Of a stretch of 64,000 nt of DNA, positions 36,964-49,694 are shown in pieces. The notes beneath the pieces were generated by a model. That model was not told the DNA's origin, did not search any database, and saw only the letters and a list, made by a program, of their open reading frames with translations. Location of the stretch: positions 36,279,145-36,343,144 of the forward strand of contig JAULJL010000001.1 in NCBI GenBank assembly GCA_030761205.1, written 5' to 3'. Source of the stretch: Fremontodendron californicum. Taxonomy: Eukaryota > Streptophyta > Magnoliopsida > Malvales > Malvaceae. Numbering within the stretch: the stretch's first letter is position 1; the number at the start of each line of letters is the position of its first letter. The translations under genes were made by a program, and so were the position numbers.

Positions 36964-38512
36964 CGTGGGGTGGTTTCTCCGTGCTTGGAAATTGCCATCG
37001 GTGATGATTTTCAAACTATATCTAAAGCAACGCATCTCGATAAATAAAATGGAATGATCAATAATTTGTGAAATAAAACAAAAAAAGCAATATTTGAATA
37101 AAAACCTCACAGTAAAGCCCCCTATATATTTGTTAAATACTAAAATACCCCTTATTGGCTTTGTGCAGGAAAAAATTGGGGACCGTTGGTTTGCTCTCGG
37201 GTGCTGCTAAAGATGGTGATGATGATGATCGGATGGTTAGGGTGAATGTAGGTTTGTCCAGCACAATGTGGCTGGCAATGGCATAAAAAACTTTGGGAGT
37301 ATTTTCATTTCATTTCATGATTAAAGAATGGTTCAAAAAAAATGGAATGTAAGCCTTATCTAGACCTCATAATTGTGGATACAATATAATTATACGATAC
37401 GAACGTAACATGAAAAAAATAACTAAAACACGACACATATACTTGAATTATCAAGTCTACCCTTATCCGATTTAAAGCATCACACCATGAAAATATGCCA
37501 AAATTCTCATCATAATTCAAAATCTCAAAAACCAAACCAAACTCAATTAGAGCGAAAGGAGAAGGCTCTCCTTTTGTTTTGTTTTTGATTTCACTTAAGG
37601 GAACATAATATTATTGAAGCATAGTTAGAGTATAGATTTAGGAGTCCCACATGCTACTTTACCCTTTTTTTTTGGGTTAAATTTTGATCAATGATTAGAG
37701 GTAAATGATGCTGCAGAATCATCACAAGGAGGTAGTAAATGGTTTGCAATCAATTGAAAAAGGAAAGGAAATATTGATGCTCTAATTTATATCAAGCATT
37801 TGCCTGTCTCTTTGATTGAAACTAAATCCTAAGTATGCAAATTTTGATGATTGAAGAATGCAGAGGATATTCCAAACTTTGGTTCTCTAACACTTTTACC
37901 TGACTTCAAAAGTTTGGAGGAGTGCAGGTCTCCACATTACCGCATCTGATCAAGGAAGCAGGCAATGAACTTGATCCTTATGCTGCAGGATTCTCACGTT
38001 AATATGAGAATGCTTACATGATTAGATCACCGGAAAAATCTTTCTGCAAGATATGGTCCCTTTTCCTTGAGTGTAATATTGTATCCAACTTTCTTCACAG
38101 GACCAGGAGCATGAATGCTCTCAGAGCATCTCTTGTTAATCAGCACGTGCACTTGCTCTTAGCTCAGCCTCTAACGAATATGTGAGCTCTAATGTTCAGG
38201 GTTTTTTTTTTCCTTTCTAATTTATAATTCTTGATTCTCCAGTATTTTCTTCCTCAATAGTGCCGAAGCCAATAGCAACAGCACGATGTGTGCTTAGATC
38301 TCCTTCCAAGTATTCCAAATGATGGCATTATGCATTCTGCATTCTGCACCCACATTCTGACATTCTGCCTCGCAGCAATCGTCACATGACTAAGTGACAT
38401 CAGGTTTTGCCACTTCACTTTGTTCAGTTCTCAAACATGACTTATTATAATCGTTGGCATTCTTGCATGAAGACATTTCTGGAGAACATATCTACTATCT
38501 GTCAACAATTGC
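36964..38512. other. Intergenic region downstream of the PPR gene
   Basis: No gene recognised. Around 37370-37470 is a decayed repeat (ATACGATACGAACGTAACATG, AACACGACAC). Sequence just below 38513 is probably the PPR gene 3' UTR; 38120-38460 has more balanced composition but no usable frame. Confidence 0.4.
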
Positions 38513-40705
38513 CTACCTACCTATTTTCCTTCTGTCCTTGAGTTCATATCTTAGTGGAGTAGAAGGATTCAATTGATTATGTTGTTCAGCAGCCCATTCT
38601 CCAAACCTCACAGCACCATGCTTTTTGCATGCATCAAAGACTGTAGTCAACATTGCAACAGTTGGCTCAAACGGCATACTCCTAATAAATTTCTCGAGCT
38701 CTTCCATGCACCCACACCTTCTATAGAGTTCAATCATACACTCATAGTGCTCCATCCGGGGTATAATGCAATAGTCATTGCTCATTGAATTAAAATACAG
38801 CTTACCCAACCCTGCTTCACGCTCACATATGCATGCAAGCAGAATACCATGAAAGGTTACATGGTCTGGTTTGACACCTTCCTCCTCCATCAAGCCAATC
38901 AATTGAAGTACCTCTCTACCCCTTCCATTGTGACAAAATCCAAATATCATGATGTTCCAAAGAACCACATCATGTGAATCTGCCTCCTTGAAAATCATGA
39001 GAGCATATAAAATGCAACGACATTTAGAGTACATGCCAACCAAAGCTCCTCTTATTACCATATTCAGCTCATAACCGTTTCTGACCATGAATCCATGGAT
39101 TTGTTTGCCATGATTAAGTGCAAATATATTTCCACAAGCTGCCAGAAGGGTTCCAAATATAAATTTGCTGGGTCTTGACTCCCATTGCATCTCATAAAAA
39201 AATGTAATTGCCTGCTCACTCCGCTGATGTTGCGCATAGCTAGTCAATAAAGCATTCCAAGAAACAGTATCCCGTCCCTGACTCATTTGGTAAAACCAAA
39301 CTCTGGCGCTGTTCAAGGTCCCACATTTTCCATACATATTAAGAAGTGCATTACCTACAAAGATATTGGAAAAGAACCCATGTCGGTAGATAAATCCATG
39401 AACCTGTTTCCCCATTTCAACATCTGAAAGGCCAGCACAGACATTTAAAATTAACACAAGAGTCACATGGTCAATATCTTTAGTCATTCTCCGCATAAGA
39501 AAAATAAACTCTAAGGCATCTTCCCATTGAAACAAACGAGTATACCCTGCTAGCATTGCATTCCACGAGATTACATTCCGTTCAGGCATCATATTAAAGA
39601 GCTCCCTTGCCTCTCTACTTCTCCCACTCATGGCATACCCTGACATGATTGCAGTCCAAGAAATCAAATCCTTGGAACCAAGTTGATCAAATACAGTATG
39701 GGCACTCTCTAGACTCCCACATTTCACATACATATCAACAAGCGAACTAGACACCACTTTATCCATCTCAAAGTTAAACTTAACCACAACTCCATGAATT
39801 TGCATCCCTTCCTTAAGTGCACACACGCTTGAACATGCAACAAGAGCATTAGAGAATGTAAAACTCAAAGGCCTAACATCTTCTCCGAACATCTTAAAAA
39901 ACATTAATATCGCCTCTTTTCCATCCCCTACCTCAAGATACTGCCTAACAATCACATTCCAGGAAACATCAGTCGGACTCTCAATCTCGTCAAACATCCG
40001 CCTTGCATCACTTATAACCCCACATTTCCCATAAACATCAACAAGTGAACTCCCCAAAATCACATTTTTACAATAACCATACTTCATGGTCATCGCGTGA
40101 ACTTGCCTTGAAAGGCCAAGCTCTAAAACAACACCACAAGAGCCCAAAACACTAGCGAATGAGATCTCATTCGGCGCAATTCCTTCCCTATTCATCTCCG
40201 AGAACAAGCACAAAGCCTTTTCTTGAAACCCATTTCGTACATACGCCGTTATCATCGAATTCCATGAACCCCCATCACGTTCAGGCATTTCATCAAACAG
40301 TTCCCTAGCGTCATCCAAACACCCGCATTTCCCATATGCTTCGATGGCACGGTTCAAGAGGAACACTGGGGGCAATGGGGAGAAGGTGACTAGGTGGGAT
40401 TCAAGTTTTCGGGCTTCAACAATAGCTTTTTTGGCGGAACAGAGGGCAAAAAGATGGGCGTAAAGAGAGTAAGGGAAGGGTTCAGGGGAAGCAAAGAGAA
40501 CAGAAACAGCTTGTTGAAGACGACCTAACTTAAGGTGGTTGAAGATTAATTTGGTTATGGAGTTGAGGCTGTTGGGTTGGTTTTGGGGTTTATGGTTTAT
40601 GTGTTGAAGGAGACGCTTGAGTATAGAGGCTGCACTCACTGCCATGCAAAAAACAGAGAGCCTGGGTTTTTTGCTTTTTGCTTTTTGGGTCAGAGGTAAA
40701 TTCAA
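38513..40705 (-). CDS. PPR protein, PLS class, At3g26540-like
   Basis: PPR proteins bind organelle RNA in a sequence-specific way and direct editing, splicing or processing in mitochondria or plastids. The single exon encodes 730 residues. Repeats of about 35 residues run almost throughout, with the usual phrases NSMITAYVRNGFQEKALCLFSEMNREGIAPNEISFASVLGSC, LVDVYGKCGVISDARRMFDEI, SWTAIMSGYAMSGRSREARELFNMMPERNVISWNAM and KPDHVTFHGILLAC. The end (MEHYECMIELYRRCGCMEELEKFIRSMPFEPTVAMLTTVFDACKKHG) resembles an E-type tail; no DYW domain follows. The order matches Arabidopsis At3g26540 as I recall it. Met 21 (40643-40645, MAVSAASILKRLLQHI) is the more likely start, since it opens an organelle-targeting-like stretch. 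Confidence 0.9.
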   Translation of the reverse strand: MNLPLTQKAKSKKPRLSVFCMAVSAASILKRLLQHINHKPQNQPNSLNSITKLIFNHLKLGRLQQAVSVLFASPEPFPYSLYAHLFALCSAKKAIVEARKLESHLVTFSPLPPVFLLNRAIEAYGKCGCLDDARELFDEMPERDGGSWNSMITAYVRNGFQEKALCLFSEMNREGIAPNEISFASVLGSCGVVLELGLSRQVHAMTMKYGYCKNVILGSSLVDVYGKCGVISDARRMFDEIESPTDVSWNVIVRQYLEVGDGKEAILMFFKMFGEDVRPLSFTFSNALVACSSVCALKEGMQIHGVVVKFNFEMDKVVSSSLVDMYVKCGSLESAHTVFDQLGSKDLISWTAIMSGYAMSGRSREARELFNMMPERNVISWNAMLAGYTRLFQWEDALEFIFLMRRMTKDIDHVTLVLILNVCAGLSDVEMGKQVHGFIYRHGFFSNIFVGNALLNMYGKCGTLNSARVWFYQMSQGRDTVSWNALLTSYAQHQRSEQAITFFYEMQWESRPSKFIFGTLLAACGNIFALNHGKQIHGFMVRNGYELNMVIRGALVGMYSKCRCILYALMIFKEADSHDVVLWNIMIFGFCHNGRGREVLQLIGLMEEEGVKPDHVTFHGILLACICEREAGLGKLYFNSMSNDYCIIPRMEHYECMIELYRRCGCMEELEKFIRSMPFEPTVAMLTTVFDACKKHGAVRFGEWAAEQHNQLNPSTPLRYELKDRRKIGR

Positions 40706-41321
40706 AGGCTCAACTATTTATAAGTATGATTTTAATATGCTGTTGATGGTCCATGTTAAATTACTGGTTAAAATAAGCTTTTATTACCTAAACTTAACCA
40801 AAATTCAAATTTTAGGACCTCATTTTATATTAGTACCAATTCAGGATCCTATCTTTTTAAGATTCTACGATTGAGGCAAGTATGTAACAAAAATAAAAGA
40901 TTGTGATTAAAGTGAAAATGATGAATAGTTAAAATAAAAAATAACATATTTTTTCATTTGCATAATCCATTCTTCTAAATTCCACAATTTCACTCATTTT
41001 AGTTTTTTTATTTACTTTTTCTATATATATTTTTAATTTGTTTTTATTACTTTTATCCATTCTCAGAAGCTATCTATACCACATCATTTACATGTGGCTA
41101 AACAAATCCACGTGGCAAAAAAAGTTTGCCCTTCATGGCTCATGGTTAAGTTTATTACTAGCAGGTCTGAATGGGAAGAATCTTGAAATTTGAGGTCCTA
41201 AATTGATACTAATATAAAATAAAATCTTAAAATTTGAATTTATGCAAAGTTCAAGTCCCAAAGTTGATTTTAGCCTAAATTATTAATAGTTTGTTTTGAA
41301 GAATATTTCGGTTAAAGTATT

Positions 41322-41880
41322 TAAATAGTTCTTGTACTATAATCAAAAGTGTGTTTTAGTTCTTATACTATAGAAGTGAGTAATTTAATTCTTATACATT
41401 TGAAATTGGTGCAAAAAAGTAAAATTAATAACAATGTAAATGAGAAACCGTCTAAATGCTGACATAGACATATGAAACTGACAGAAAAGATGATTTGAAA
41501 AGAAAAAAATGACGACATGTCAAATTTTTTTACTCAAGTAGAATTTAGAAAAACATAAATTTTTTTTACCCAAATCCCTCCTTTACCTATAAAAATATAT
41601 CATCATTTTTTTCGAATTCATCTATTCTGTCAATTTTTAAATTCCACCTGAGCAAACAAATTTCACACGTTATCATTTTTTTTTTCCAAGTCATCTATCT
41701 TGTTAGTTTCACATGTCCACGTCAGCATTTAGACGATTTTCCATTAACACTGTTACTAAGTTTACTTATTTGCACCAATTTTAAATGTCAATGATTAAAT
41801 TACTCACTTTTATAGTACATTGACTAAAATGCACTTTTAACCATAGTGCAAGGACTATCTAGATATTTTAACCGAATATT
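41322..41880. mobile_element. Foldback element with long terminal inverted repeats
   Basis: The left end GTTAAAGTATTTAAATAG and right end CTATCTAGATATTTTAAC pair. Further in, GTGTGTTTTAGTTC pairs with GACTAAAATGCAC, and AAATTGGTGCAAA with TTTGCACCAATTT. About 560 bp, no coding frame. Its interior ACGTCAGCATTTAGACG resembles the elements at 20190 and 32105, so they may be distant relatives. Confidence 0.7.
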
Positions 41881-41934
41881 TTCTATCCTTTAGATGGTTC
41901 TGCATCTTTGATTCAAGATTCTTGATCACAGTTA

Positions 41935-42358
41935 GGGATGACAATTTAAAATGCGATTTTTGGATATCCGCGGATATTCGATCCGTTTTTTGCGGATTTG
42001 GATAAAAGTAGGATTCAGATATTATAATTACTATCCGTAGCAGATTCGGAGCGGATGCGGATATGAAATCTCAGATATCCATTATCCGAATCCACATTAC
42101 TTATGCGGATTCAGATATATCCAAATCCGCTTATTTGTAAAACACATAAATTTTGTCTGATTTTATATTTTTATTTAAAAAAATTTTGATTTATTGAATT
42201 CAGATTTTTAGTGGATTCAGATATCCGACGGATAATGTTATTTAATTCGGATTCGAATAGTAATAAACGGATTAAATACGGATAATTTGTGGATTCGAAT
42301 TTTAAAACAGTTTTACGAATTCAGATAATACAAAAAATACAGATATCCAACCTACTAC
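41935..42358. mobile_element. hAT-like MITE rich in CGGATATCC words
   Basis: Ends TAGGGATGACAAT and CTACCATCTCTA are inverse. Flanking 8-mers ATCACAGT and ATTATAGT agree at 6 of 8 positions, consistent with an old hAT-type target duplication. The body is full of GCGGAT, ATCCGA and GATATCC words. Confidence 0.6.
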
Positions 42359-43079
42359 CATCTCTAATTATAGTTTTGGAGTTTTTCTCCTTAAAAAAAG
42401 GGTTTCCGACATCAAGGATGGTATTAGATATAGCATAAGGAAGGCCAATCCAAGTGTACAACAACATATGTATTAAAAAAAAAAAAAATTAAGAGAGTAA
42501 ATTAATCATTTTTTTTATTTATGTTTATGTGGATAACTTAATTGTCCTTAAAAAGAAAATTTTACACAAGTTATATATAATTTGGTGGTAAAAGAATTAA
42601 CATGGGGGAAAAGTCTATTTTTATTATTAATTTTATATAAATATTATTATGCTGCTTAATCTTAAAGATCAAGACAAGATATGTCGCATTCATAAAAATT
42701 ATGCATTTAAAATTAACGTCAATAAAAATCATTAATATGATTCAAAACCAAAATTATTTATTGTCGAGGATGAACTTAATAATTAAGTCCATCATTGTTG
42801 CTAAATGAGTATTAGCTTTAGATCATATTCATGTTGAATAGTTTTTTAAAGGTTGTAAATTCGAAAAAATTTAATTGCGTAATATTTTTTTTTAAATTAA
42901 TTAAGTAAAAAGATTAAAGGTAAATTAAAAACTCAAAAATAAAAAATCCACCATTGTTGATAACTTGAGATGAGACATAATTGTACAAATTTTATATTTG
43001 ATTCCTTGAGCAATCAAATCATTAATACTCAAGTGCTAGAATAAAGACATGTACAATTCTGAAAAATGTATAATAAAGG

Positions 43080-43370
43080 TTAATATATTAACAAAAAACT
43101 CTTAAACTATTTAATTTTTTAAATAATTTTTTATATTATTGTATCAAAATAAACTCTTATCTTTTGAATTGGATCCAAATAAACAGTTATTTTAAATGAA
43201 AGATTTAAGAACTTATTTAGGTATAAATTAAAGATTAAGAGCTTATTTGGGTATAAATCAAGGGACAAAAATTTATTTGGATACAAATTAAAAGTTAAGA
43301 ACTTATTTGAGTGCAATAAAAATATAAAAATTACTTAAATAAAATAATAAAATTCAAAAAAAAATTTAGC
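43080..43370. repeat. Minisatellite-like block, 34-bp period, copy 1
   Basis: Units of the kind TTAAGAACTTATTT-GG-TA-AAATTAAAG repeat four to five times with change, flanked by AATTTTTTAAATAATTTTT on the left and ATTACTTAAATAAAATAAT on the right, which are roughly inverse. The same structure with the same flanks occurs at 47405-47740. Confidence 0.7.
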
Positions 43371-44384
43371 CTATAATAAAAGCAAACAAGTATTTATCTG
43401 TTTTAAATATCATACGGAAAATATACAATCACAACACTAATTAGCATATTATTAAGAATTTGGACAACTTAATTTCAAAATTTTGTAAGAACTAATTACA
43501 CTAGTTTGGGATCAACTTAGAGAAAAAACAAAATAAGCTGTAGGATTCCATTGATTTGAAGAAGAGTAGTAACTTTAGGAGACTGAGATTGGCCACTTTG
43601 CAAAGCTGTTGGAGCGAAAAAGGTAAATGGAGAAAAGCTAGCATATGTCAGCATAACATTTCTCCAACACCATATTCAACTTAAATCTTTTCATTTTTCA
43701 TAAAGTATTCGTGCTCCATACCGACACATATTTAGATATTAGTATAAGATATGATCTTCTAAACATATAATTTTTTTTTAAAATTAAATATATTTGTATT
43801 CGATATATACCCATATTAGATACTCACTTCAATCCGGTTAACATAGACTATGGAGAGATTTCCTCAACGCCAAGGTGAAGTTGAATGATAAAGGAATCAT
43901 CAAAATGGAAAACATAATGCCTCCATGAGTATGATTTATATAAAAATATTAGGAGATAGGAAAAAATTTCTCAATTTTAATACAAAAAAATATAAATATA
44001 AACAAAGAAGATACATATATATAGAAAATATAGTAAATCTGATTGCTATGCTAAGAGTTTTCATTCACAAATTGCATTCATAAATCAGTTTGTTCATCTT
44101 GGCACTGCTGTGTAATCACTTGTGTTGTGCTCATTTCAAACAAACTTCAGGCTAACTGCAGCATCTTGGAAGGCAAAAATCATGATTCAGCTTCAATTTA
44201 AGTAGGAAGGGAAAAAAAAGAAAAGAAAAAACAACACTCTTTAATTAGAATCTCTGAATATTATACACAGGCTTAGCTGCATCTCTCTGCTGTGACAATC
44301 TCCTGTATCCACCTTACCTAAACATTTAACATTATTAGAAAGATAATTACACATAGAACTCCATTTTCAAAGAAGGCTGCCCTT

Positions 44385-45800
44385 TCACCGCAATGCTTTG
44401 CCTTTCCTAGTCAGAATGAAAGCCAAGCAACCACCCCTCCTATGCCTGCATTGCACACAAGAACAAAATGTTACAGCTGAAAAAACAGTGCTCATCTCAA
44501 CTTTGCTGCCATCTCAAGTTCAGATAAAGTAATCTATAATTATTATCTATGTTGCTCCGACCCTTCATTTTTCTTGAAGTACCCGTGTCCGACCCATATC
44601 CGGACATGGGTATGGAGATATGATAATTAAAGTTTTTAACAAATTCCCAATTTGTTTTATGGTAAAGAAATTATTGAGCTTGGTACTAATTATTGAAATG
44701 GAAATTCATTTACTATTACTCATTTAATCAGTTTCATTTTCTTTTTTTGGCCTCCATTACTCAAAACATTGATTCCTAGATCTTCCCCTAAAATCCAACA
44801 AATTTAATTAGAAAACTTCATCTGTTAATAAGAAAACCATAACATACCTGCGGCTGCTATTGGTGATGCTCCTGCAGCTGCTGCTGCTACTGGTGCTGCT
44901 ACTGCGGCAGCTTTTGGTGCTTCCACTGTTTATAGTCGATCCACCACTCTCACTCTCACTCGACCCTGATCTCTTCTTCCACCATTCTTTATCTACACTC
45001 TTACCAGATGCATCTGATACCGTTGGCTTTGAAGAAACTTTAGAATTATGATTTGTATCATAATCATTCTTCTTCTTCGCTTTCTTAGACCCCAAGGAAA
45101 TTGGAAACACCATTTTCAGAAGAAACCCTCCATTATCTATGCTCCCACTTCTATTAATTTGGGGTTTCGGATTGTTCTGCTGCTTCTTCTTCTTCTTCTT
45201 CTTGTTCCCCTTCTCTTTCTTGTATGTATCTTCATTGATCACACCTCTCCCTTCAGCAAAACTCTCCTGTTTTGGTTCAACAACCACAGGCTGATGCTCC
45301 ACAAGATCTTTCAAGGAAAGTTCATAGCAAGCCTCAGGCATTCTACTAACCATTTCCATAAGCTCCCTTTGGCCTCTAGCTATAGCTTGAGCTTTTGATG
45401 ATGGTGATAGGCATCGATAATTAATGTTTTTTCGATGCGGAGGGCTCCTGGGAGGACTAGTTTTCCATAAAGGAGGAGTGGAAACTCCAGACTCATCTTC
45501 CATCATGGAAGTTTCAGCTCCAAACCTCCCTTCCATGCTGTTCAAACTCCTATAATTCGCATAATTTTGAGCTGTTTTTTGCACTCTAGAATCATAGTTC
45601 ATGGCCTGACCATAACCGTCATAACTGTCACTCAATCTCCTTCCTATGTGGTCCGACAAACTGACATGAGAATTAGGCAGTTTTGTGCCAGGATCAAGCA
45701 TGTTGTTTTGGGAAGAAAATTGGGTGAAAGGCAAAGGAAGAGGCAGGGGAGTGATTGAGGCTTGTTTAATAGAAGGTGGGTGTAGAGCCATTATCTTCAC
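44385..45800 (-). CDS. Uncharacterised Ser/Lys-rich plant protein, two exons
   Basis: Exon 1 (44848-45800) ends AGCCGCAG before a GTATGT donor. Exon 2 (44385-44445) follows a TGCAG acceptor and adds 19 residues, HRRGGCLAFILTRKGKALR, then TGA, in phase, for 337 residues in all. The protein has no transmembrane segment and looks largely disordered: a Pro-rich start, SPPRSPPHRKNINYRCLSPSSKAQAIARGQRELMEMVSRMPEACYELSLKDLVEHQ (the most conserved-looking part, residues about 115-170), two Lys-rich runs that could be nuclear signals, and a Ser tract before the basic end. I do not recognise a named domain. Met 4 (MALHPPS) is an equally good start. Confidence 0.8.
44540..44632. mobile_element. MITE with CTATGTTGCTC-like terminus, truncated copy
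   Basis: Starts CTATGTTGCTCCGACCC and follows the same family consensus through GTGTCCGACCCATATCCGG and TATGGAGATATGA, then stops at about 44632. The right half is missing. It lies downstream (3') of the minus-strand gene that ends at 44385, within its intron interval 44446-44847. Confidence 0.65.
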
Positions 45801-46091
45801 CGACCCTTTTAGTCACACTGTCATTTTCTTTTAACAAATTGGTTTTAATGCGGGAAATAGCTAAGCTCATGGTGTGGTATGGGGGGTTCGAGTTATGGGC
45901 GGTGGGTTTTTTAGGCTCATAAAAGTCAAGAAATTCTACAGGGCCATTCCTTTCTTTTGTTTGCTTTTTGTCTTTTGAGGAGATTTTGCCTTTGTTTTCT
46001 TTTTATGTTGGATTTGAAAACACCCACCTTGCCCCCCCCCCTCTCTTCATGTTTTCATGTTTTGACTGTTAGCTGTATCTTGAGTCTTGAC

Positions 46092-46561
46092 TAAGCTGTA
46101 ATTAGATCCAGCCGAGTTCAAGCAGTAAAAAACTTAAGTTCGATTCAAAATTTGAGACTCGAAGTTCGGTTCGATCTCAATCGCGTTTTATTTTTAAAAT
46201 TCGAACTCAATTTAAAATAAAAATTAAACTACTCGAGCTCGCTCGATTAAACTCGTTTACCTAGTAAAAATGAGCTCGATTCCCATGCTTGACTTCAAAC
46301 TCAATTATTTATGTCGGAACTCGAATTCGAGTTCGAATTGAGTTTTTTCAATACTAATTCAAAATAAAAAATATATATTAAAAATAAAAAAACTTGATTA
46401 AGCTCGCGAGCGACTCGAGTTAAGCATTAAGATACTCGAATTCGACTCGCTCGATAGCTCGAGCTGCTCGAACTCGGTTCGACAATAACCAAGTCGAATT
46501 AGAATTTTATTCGAGCCGGACCTGAATAACTTGCGAGTACAGATATCTCGTTTACACTCTA
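46092..46561. mobile_element. CTCGAG-rich hAT-like MITE, old copy
   Basis: The start TAAGCTGTAATTAGATCC and end CGTTTACACTCTA correspond, with decay, to the ends of the intact element at 56598-57048. The interior is rich in GCTCGA and ACTCGA words and ends with CTTGCGAGTACAGATATCTCG as in the intact copy. Confidence 0.7.
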
Positions 46562-49500
46562 AGCCCTGATCTTGACAATGTATCTATAGATTATGTATCT
46601 TTAATACTTAATTAATTATTTTTGGTTGTATTATCCATTAATAAAATAACTAAAACCAAATTTTTATTATTGGTTTAATTTGGTGAGAGAAAATGTTGAT
46701 CAAAGACTAAGTATAGATATGAATCTGGTATTATATTTCCTATTTAAACGACTCGAACTGGATAATAATATTTATATTTTTATAAAAAAATACACGTAAA
46801 CAAGATTTTTTCATAAAAAAATAATCATGAATGAAAATATATATATATATATATATATATAAAGTTTTCTCTTTTTTTCCCCGGACCTTTTGGCAATGAT
46901 CTTGTTTTATTAAGCTCGACCATCTCCAGCTTTTGAGTGATTGGTGGAGTTTTGTTTGTTAGTCATTTGATGATTAATTCTTTTTTAATCAGAAATAGAA
47001 GGTTTTGATCTTGATCAATGAATAAAAAATCGAATCGAAAATTAAATCCTTGAGATTTTTTGATCAATTATATAATCGGTTGAATCGAATTATTCAATTA
47101 AAAAATAAATTAAAAATTAAATATAATAATTAATTAATAAAAATATATATCTGGCTTGATATAATTAATATATACTAAGTGGTTAAATGTTAAAATTTCT
47201 TCACTTACAAAATTTTTTATAAAAAAATACAAAAAATTTGGTTTTTACCGATTTTCTACTGGTTCCCTAGATACCCGATTTTGTTATATGTATCAAACCG
47301 GACAAGCCACATATTTTTAGTTTAACCAATCTGACCGGTCGATTTGATTCGATTTTCTCAACATTGGCCTTGACATATTTTCGTTGTTTTTTTTCTTCTA
47401 AAATAATAAAAAAAGTTCCTCAATTATTTATTTTTTAAGTAAATTTTTATATTTTTATTATACTAAAATAAGCTTTTATTTAAAATAAAAAATTAATTAT
47501 GTTAAAAGCTTGTTTAGGTATATAAATGAAAGGTTAAGAGTTTATTTTGGTATAAATTAAAGGTTAATATCTTATTTGAGTGTAAATTAAAAGTTAAGAG
47601 TTTATTTTTGTATAAATTAAAAATTAAGAGTTTATTTTGATGCAAATTAGAGATTAAAAATTTATTTGGATACAATAAAAATATAAAAATTTATTTAAAT
47701 AAAATGATAAAATTCAAAGACTTTTTAATTATTTTAGTATTTTCTTAAAGGAAAGGCTTAAATCCTACTTTATTAACTTAATTTTTTCTTGATTTACTTT
47801 TATATGTATATTTTTTTGTTGTTGTACAAGAATGTGATTAGTTAAATAATCAAATCAAAATCAAAGAGTGTTGGACACGGTTAAAAAAAAACATTGGTAT
47901 AAAGTAGGCATATTTTTATTACTACTAATATTTTAATACCGTATAAGGTTCACCTGCAGTCTAGTCTTTGCTATTATTTTACTTGGGTCCCTTTTCCATG
48001 GCGGTATTATCAAGCATTTTTCACTATATACAATGATTTCTTTTTCAGATTTAGGTCAAATTTTGTCACGATTCAGTGTTGAATTATTTTATTTTATTTT
48101 ATTTTATTTTTATATTTTTAATTGTATTAATTTTTAATAAAATTAACAAAAATTTATGTATATCTGTCACTTACATTTACGAAATATTTCTTATAATATT
48201 TTGATTTAGTTATTTTTATCCAAAAATTAACGACATTAAAAATATAATGAAAACTTTAATATAAAATGAAAGTTCAATGATAAAAATTTAATATTGAATT
48301 ATATATAGTATAGTGTTAAATTTAATTTATTTTTTTTTAATGAAAAGAGAATTTGAATCCAACATTTTAAATAAAAACATATGCACGTTTCATTAAATCA
48401 AATATTCAAATGCGTTATACTAACTTTTGAATTTTTTTTTTTTTTAACGTTTTAAGTTATTTTTACTAAATTGAGTATAGAATCCTAATTCCATAAAATC
48501 ATGCTCTAAGAGAACTTATGCATTTGGCCTACCATAATAAAATTATAGAATTCGATCAATTAATTCATACAATTATTTTTAAAAATTAACATTTAACAAA
48601 TTTAGATTTATATCTATGCACCTGTAATCCTTACTTTATCGCCTCATTTGTATTAAAAAATAAAATTATAAAGTAGTAATGCTTAAATATTATAAAGTAT
48701 ATTATAGAAAAGCCAAGTTATCATTGTGAGGAGCGTAATACAAAGTTCTGTGTGATATAAAGTTATGGCACTATATCGATGAGGTGACCACTTTTTCGTT
48801 TTTGTTTGTTTTTAACTAAAAAGAGTTAAAAAGAATATGAACGTTATGCATTCATATGACCCTTTTCCTTATGATATTTGAATTCTCACATTGTTCAACA
48901 AATGGCTAAGGTGCTAAGCACATTTTATTTTTATAAGATGCTCAAATTTTGAATCTCCATCCCTAACTTTATTATCAAAAAATAAAAGAAAAAGATTATA
49001 TTTTATTTCATGGGTTGATCCATACCATATAAAAGAAAGATTCTCTTGGTTGATCCCTTCCCTCAAAATTGTCTATAATTCAAAAAAATATGGGAAGGAA
49101 GTTATTTTTTTTTTTGGGTTGATTTACTCAAGGGAGTGTTAAATAGATGTCACTACAAACAATTTTTTACTTTAAGTGCACTTATTATTGTTTCATTAAA
49201 GAAAAAAGAGGTACATTATATTGCTGGCAGTATACCTTTTACAAAGTAAAATTTTAAAAAGTGGTGCTATATATTTGAATTATCAACTGCATCTAGACTT
49301 TTTTATAAGCCGGACGACTTTGGATAAAGATTTTTAAGGTGGGCATGGCCAAGTTTAAATTATTATTTTATTAGTACAAAAATATGTTTTATTTAAGAAT
49401 AATTTATAAATGTTAAAATATTAATTAAAAATATATTTTAAATAATAAGATGGCTTAATCGGATTTGAATGGACGAATTAAATGGACAAATTCTTAAACT

Positions 49501-49690
49501 GGCAACCGAACCCGACCGAACCCACCCCAACCATTCTAAACCTCTAACAGAACCTATTTTTTTCCCAGCTATATCATGCAACAATTGTCTTAATTTGCCA
49601 TTACATTTATAATAATTTTTTAAAAGGTAAAATTCACTTTTATTGATAAAAAGTGAGGTTACATTGGTACATTTATAAAAAATATTTATA
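46562..49690. other. AT-rich intergenic region
   Basis: No gene. It contains an (AT)n tract at 46838-46861, a block near 46990-47370 with AATCGAATCGAAAATTAAAT and CAAACCGGACAAGCCAC words (a decayed repeat), the second minisatellite block (47405-47740) and a TTTTA microsatellite near 48086-48108. No supported coding frame. Confidence 0.45.
47405..47740. repeat. Minisatellite-like block, 34-bp period, copy 2
   Basis: Units of the kind GTTAAGAGTTTATTTTGGTATAAATTAAA (shown in parts: TTAAGAGTTTATTT, GTATAAATTAAA) repeat about five times. Flanks match those of the block at 43080-43370, so both derive from one dispersed element with an internally amplified repeat. Confidence 0.7.
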
Positions 49691-49694
49691 ATTA

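Larger units (their letters stand above)
40706..44384. other. Intergenic region with foldback, hAT-like and minisatellite repeats
   Basis: No gene is seen. It contains a foldback element (41322-41880), a hAT-like MITE (41935-42358), a 34-bp minisatellite block (43080-43370) and a decayed CTATGTTGCTC-family copy (about 43690-43860). The rest is AT-rich. Confidence 0.5.
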
